Assembly (NCBI GenBank): GCA_035308905.1
Contig: DATGFS010000003.1
Location: 64,418-128,417, forward strand
Reading direction: 5' to 3'
DNA: 64,000 nt
Source: a bacterium
GTDB lineage: Bacteria; Sysuimicrobiota; Sysuimicrobiia; Sysuimicrobiales; Segetimicrobiaceae
Shown here: positions 61,899 through 64,000 of the stretch, one piece after another
How positions within the stretch are numbered: the stretch's first letter is position 1
Layout of the letters: every line of letters begins with the position of its first letter
Position numbers and translations under genes: made by a program
The notes under the pieces: model-generated
Databases searched by the model: none
Seen by the model: only the letters and a program-made list of their open reading frames with translations
What the model was told of the DNA's origin: nothing

Positions 61899-63083
61899 TC
61901 AGTCCCAGGTCACGGTCGGATACCGCGTCAGCATGTCCACGCCTGTCGGCGTGATCAGAATCGTATCCTCGACCACGCCGGTGCCGACGTTCTCCATCAC
62001 GACCATCGGCTCGTAGGCCATCGTCATCCGGGGGCGCAGCTCCGCCGGGTTCCCGGCGAAGAGGCCCGGCGCTTCGAACAGCGAGACGCCGAGACAGTGC
62101 CCGTACTGCCCGGGGCAGAAGTACGGCTCGTAGGGCGTCCCGCGCACGACCGCCGCCAGCACCTGCGCGACCTCGTCCACGGTCACGCCGGGCCGGATGG
62201 CCGCGAGGCCCGCGTCGTGGAGCTTGAGCCCGGTCGTCAGCAGCTCGCGTCCCACGCCCGCGGCGCCGCCCACCATCGTGCAGCGGCTGAGATCGGACTT
62301 GTATCCGTCGAAAGACGCGCCGAGATCGATGAACACCATGTCGCCCTTCTCGAGGCGGCGCCGGCGCGGGTGGCTGTGCTTCAGCCCCGCGCGCGGCCCC
62401 GACACGATGCTCGTCGCGAACGCCTCGGTGCCGCCGAGGCTGTGCATGCGGTTCACCGCGGCGCCGGCCAATTCGGTCTCCTCGACCCCTTCGCGCAGTA
62501 TGCCGAACACCGCGGCCATCGCCTCGTCGGCGATCCGCCCGGCCTCGCGCAGCTTGGCGATTTCTTCGTCGCTCTTGTAGCGGCGGATCTCGGCCAAAAT
62601 CGTGTCGGCCGGCTGGAGCTGCGGGAGCCGGGCCATCAGCGCGCTGTGCACCGGATGCGGCAGCCCGGCGGAGCCGATGATGCCGACCTGCTTGACATCG
62701 CCCAGGGCGTCGGCGGCCAGCTGGGCGATGCCGTCGACCGGACCGCCGTAGACCGGACGGCGTAGAATTACCCGGACGTCCGGCACCCGGCACATCCAGA
62801 TCATCGAGTGCATCGGCTCGCCGTGCATCACGGCGTCCGTCGTCAGGGCCATGCGGCCGTCGAGGTGCACGATGGCAAACGCGCTGCCGACGACCGGCGC
62901 GAAGTTGGTCAGATACTCGACGTTCTCCGGGGCTTCGCGGGTGCCGTAGACGCAGACCGCGTCGAGCCCTGCCTTCTCCATCCCGGCGCGCAGCGCCGAG
63001 ATCCGCCGGTCGTATTCGGCGTCGCTGACGAGATTGACGCGATACGTCTTGCGCGACTCCATGTCATACGGAACACGCGGCAT
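61899..63083 (-). CDS. M24 metallo-hydrolase, copy 4
   Basis: A 394-residue M24 enzyme. Ligands: FIDLGASFDGYKSDLSR (two Asp), YGHCLGVSLF (His), YEPMVVMEN (Glu) and VEDTILIT (Glu). The N-terminal domain has DAVMHGEPMHSMIWMCRVPD, nearly identical to copy 2. GGAGG lies before the ATG at 63083. It is co-directional with the amidase gene upstream (35 bases), repeating the amidase/M24 pairing seen at 44-46 kb. Confidence 0.88.
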   Translation of the reverse strand: MPRVPYDMESRKTYRVNLVSDAEYDRRISALRAGMEKAGLDAVCVYGTREAPENVEYLTNFAPVVGSAFAIVHLDGRMALTTDAVMHGEPMHSMIWMCRVPDVRVILRRPVYGGPVDGIAQLAADALGDVKQVGIIGSAGLPHPVHSALMARLPQLQPADTILAEIRRYKSDEEIAKLREAGRIADEAMAAVFGILREGVEETELAGAAVNRMHSLGGTEAFATSIVSGPRAGLKHSHPRRRRLEKGDMVFIDLGASFDGYKSDLSRCTMVGGAAGVGRELLTTGLKLHDAGLAAIRPGVTVDEVAQVLAAVVRGTPYEPYFCPGQYGHCLGVSLFEAPGLFAGNPAELRPRMTMAYEPMVVMENVGTGVVEDTILITPTGVDMLTRYPTVTWD

Positions 63084-63118
63084 GCCTACGCCTCCGGGGA
63101 AGTGGTCTGCGGACGAGC

Positions 63119-63805
63119 TTAGGACGTCGCGGCCGGCGCCGCCTGCCGCTCTCCGTCCCGCACCGACTCGAGGTATACGAGCACCTCTGAGGCGGGCGTC
63201 ACGTCGCCGTACTTCATGTCGATGTCGAACAGACTGACCTTGTGCGCGACGGTACTGCGGTCGCAGACGCATTCGACGGGGACGATCACGCGGAAATGGT
63301 AGCTGAACGCGTCCAGCACGGTGGCCCGCACGCAGCTGCTCGTGACGGTGCCGGTGACGATCAGCGTGTCCACGCCGCCGTGGATCAGGTACGACGCCAG
63401 ATCCGTGCCGAAGAACGCGCTCGGCGCGGACTTCACGATCACCGATTCGGTCGGGAGCGGCGCGAGCTCAGGCACGATCTCGTACGCGCCGTCGCCCGCC
63501 ATGATCGGGTCCCGGACGGCCGTGGCCTTCGAGCGGCCTCGCTCCGCAGGGATGGTGCGGCGGCGCGCCTTTGAAAAGAACACGGGACAGCCGGCCGCGC
63601 GCGCCCGATCGAGCAGCGCGCGGATGGCGCGCACGGCCGCGGGCGCGCCCTGGGTGCTGAACGGGTAGGCCGGATCGACGAAGGCGCGATACATGTCCAC
63701 GATCAGCAGCGCGGGACGGCGTCCGTATCCGATCCGGCCGCCCCAGCCGCCCTGTGTGTAGAGGTCCCGTTCGGCCTGCGGGATGACGTCATCCCAAATC
63801 GCCAC
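63119..63805 (-). CDS. isochorismatase-family cysteine hydrolase (amidase type), second copy
   Basis: A 228-residue enzyme closely similar to the one at 43844-44533: MAIWDDVIPQAERDLYTQGG at the start, triad residues in LLIVDMYRAFVDP (Asp), VIVKSAPSAFFGTDL (Lys) and VTGTVTSSCVRATVLDAF (Cys). It probably hydrolyses a small amide or ureido group. GTG start. Upstream of it lies only the SRP RNA gene. Confidence 0.87.
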   Translation of the reverse strand: MAIWDDVIPQAERDLYTQGGWGGRIGYGRRPALLIVDMYRAFVDPAYPFSTQGAPAAVRAIRALLDRARAAGCPVFFSKARRRTIPAERGRSKATAVRDPIMAGDGAYEIVPELAPLPTESVIVKSAPSAFFGTDLASYLIHGGVDTLIVTGTVTSSCVRATVLDAFSYHFRVIVPVECVCDRSTVAHKVSLFDIDMKYGDVTPASEVLVYLESVRDGERQAAPAATS

Positions 63806-63914
63806 GGCGTTCCCCCGCCCTCTGCGCAGCTCGCGGATGGATGGTATTACCGGTCCCAGCCGATCGGTGAAATTGGCCGTGCACCCACCGTCGACAACAC
63901 CGTCCAGGCGGTCC

Positions 63915-64000
63915 CCGCGTCGCCGGCTCCGACCAGGTGTCCCCGCGGCACACGAGACGCCTTACGTACCGTTGCTTCCTTCCGGACCTGGCGGGGTTGG
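63915..64000 (-). ncRNA. ffs: signal recognition particle RNA (small bacterial type), 5' end beyond window
   Basis: Read on the minus strand, the edge of the window holds the universally conserved SRP helix-8 core: CCCCGCCAGGTCCGGAAGG, then AAGCA (GGAAGGAAGC at 63983-63974). The closing strand GTGTGCCGCGGGGACACCTGG follows about 45 bases later, pairing CCAGGT with CACCTGG. The 5' arm is outside the window and the 3' end is estimated. SRP RNA with Ffh targets membrane proteins. The 109-base gap to the amidase gene shows nothing else. Confidence 0.88.

Noticed and set aside
45607-63083. M24 genes as creatinases, completing a textbook creatinine pathway
   Set aside because: All four keep the five metal ligands of metallopeptidases, whereas creatinase has lost them. 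A strict creatinine pathway is therefore not supported.
1-64000. CRISPR arrays, insertion sequences, phage genes or an origin of replication
   Set aside because: No regularly spaced repeats, transposase, integrase, phage structural genes or dnaA-box cluster were seen on either strand.

Overview
The window is a 64 kb piece of a GC-rich (roughly 70 percent) bacterial chromosome with densely packed, mostly metabolic genes. A serine-type T-box leader, a YkuK-family gene, a bacterial SRP RNA and the dnaX-ybaB-recR order all point to a Gram-positive-like (Terrabacteria) lineage. No 16S rRNA or other decisive marker is present. My best guess is an uncultivated soil or sediment lineage outside the well-studied phyla, and this is inference only.

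1-9.9 kb: a TauE/SafE exporter (cut by the window edge) with its DUF1634 partner, then catabolic genes (enoyl-CoA hydratase, class III aminotransferase, succinate-semialdehyde dehydrogenase), an FAD oxidoreductase with an SLH-like tail, an MFS exporter, a cupin, a methyltransferase and an acetyltransferase. 10-13.7 kb: a likely operon with a secreted TPR protein, two Nudix-fold proteins, an Ogg-type DNA glycosylase that appears to start at CTG, and an ICMT-like membrane methyltransferase. 13.9-16.6 kb: a luciferase-like small protein, a NIPSNAP protein, and selD. The selD gene carries an in-frame TGA (selenocysteine) with a SECIS-like hairpin and is divergent from a LysR regulator.

16.7-22.4 kb: a serine unit. 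A strong promoter and a T-box leader with serine specifier UCC precede a class V aminotransferase, serA and serS, followed by a sarcosine-oxidase-like gene. 22.5-28.8 kb: a stress and metal patch with Hsp20, a P1B ATPase having CPD in place of CPC, a DUF1326/DUF1326-like/DUF2182 set and a GYD protein. It also holds two gene remnants and an isolated tRNA 3' end. 28.7-37.6 kb: an ACT protein, an SQR-like flavoprotein, then ykuK-leuC-leuD-PPOX-creatininase, and the replication/repair string dnaX-ybaB-recR.

37.6-63.8 kb: after a CPBP protease comes a large catabolic and uptake region. It holds two dipeptide-type permease pairs, three family-5 solute-binding proteins, four M24 hydrolases sharing an HGEPMH motif, two creatininase-family proteins, two isochorismatase-type amidases, an M20 deacylase, an Ldh-type dehydrogenase, a threonine-synthase-like enzyme, an LLM flavin enzyme, a DSD1-type PLP enzyme and a PAS-Fis regulator. 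No transporter ATPase gene is present. The families fit uptake and stepwise hydrolysis of an unusual amide, lactam or modified amino acid, but the substrate cannot be read from sequence. At the right edge, on the same strand as dnaX, lies the SRP RNA gene. In many Gram-positive bacteria this gene sits directly upstream of dnaX, so the catabolic region may have been built into an ancestral ffs-dnaX-ybaB-recR neighbourhood.
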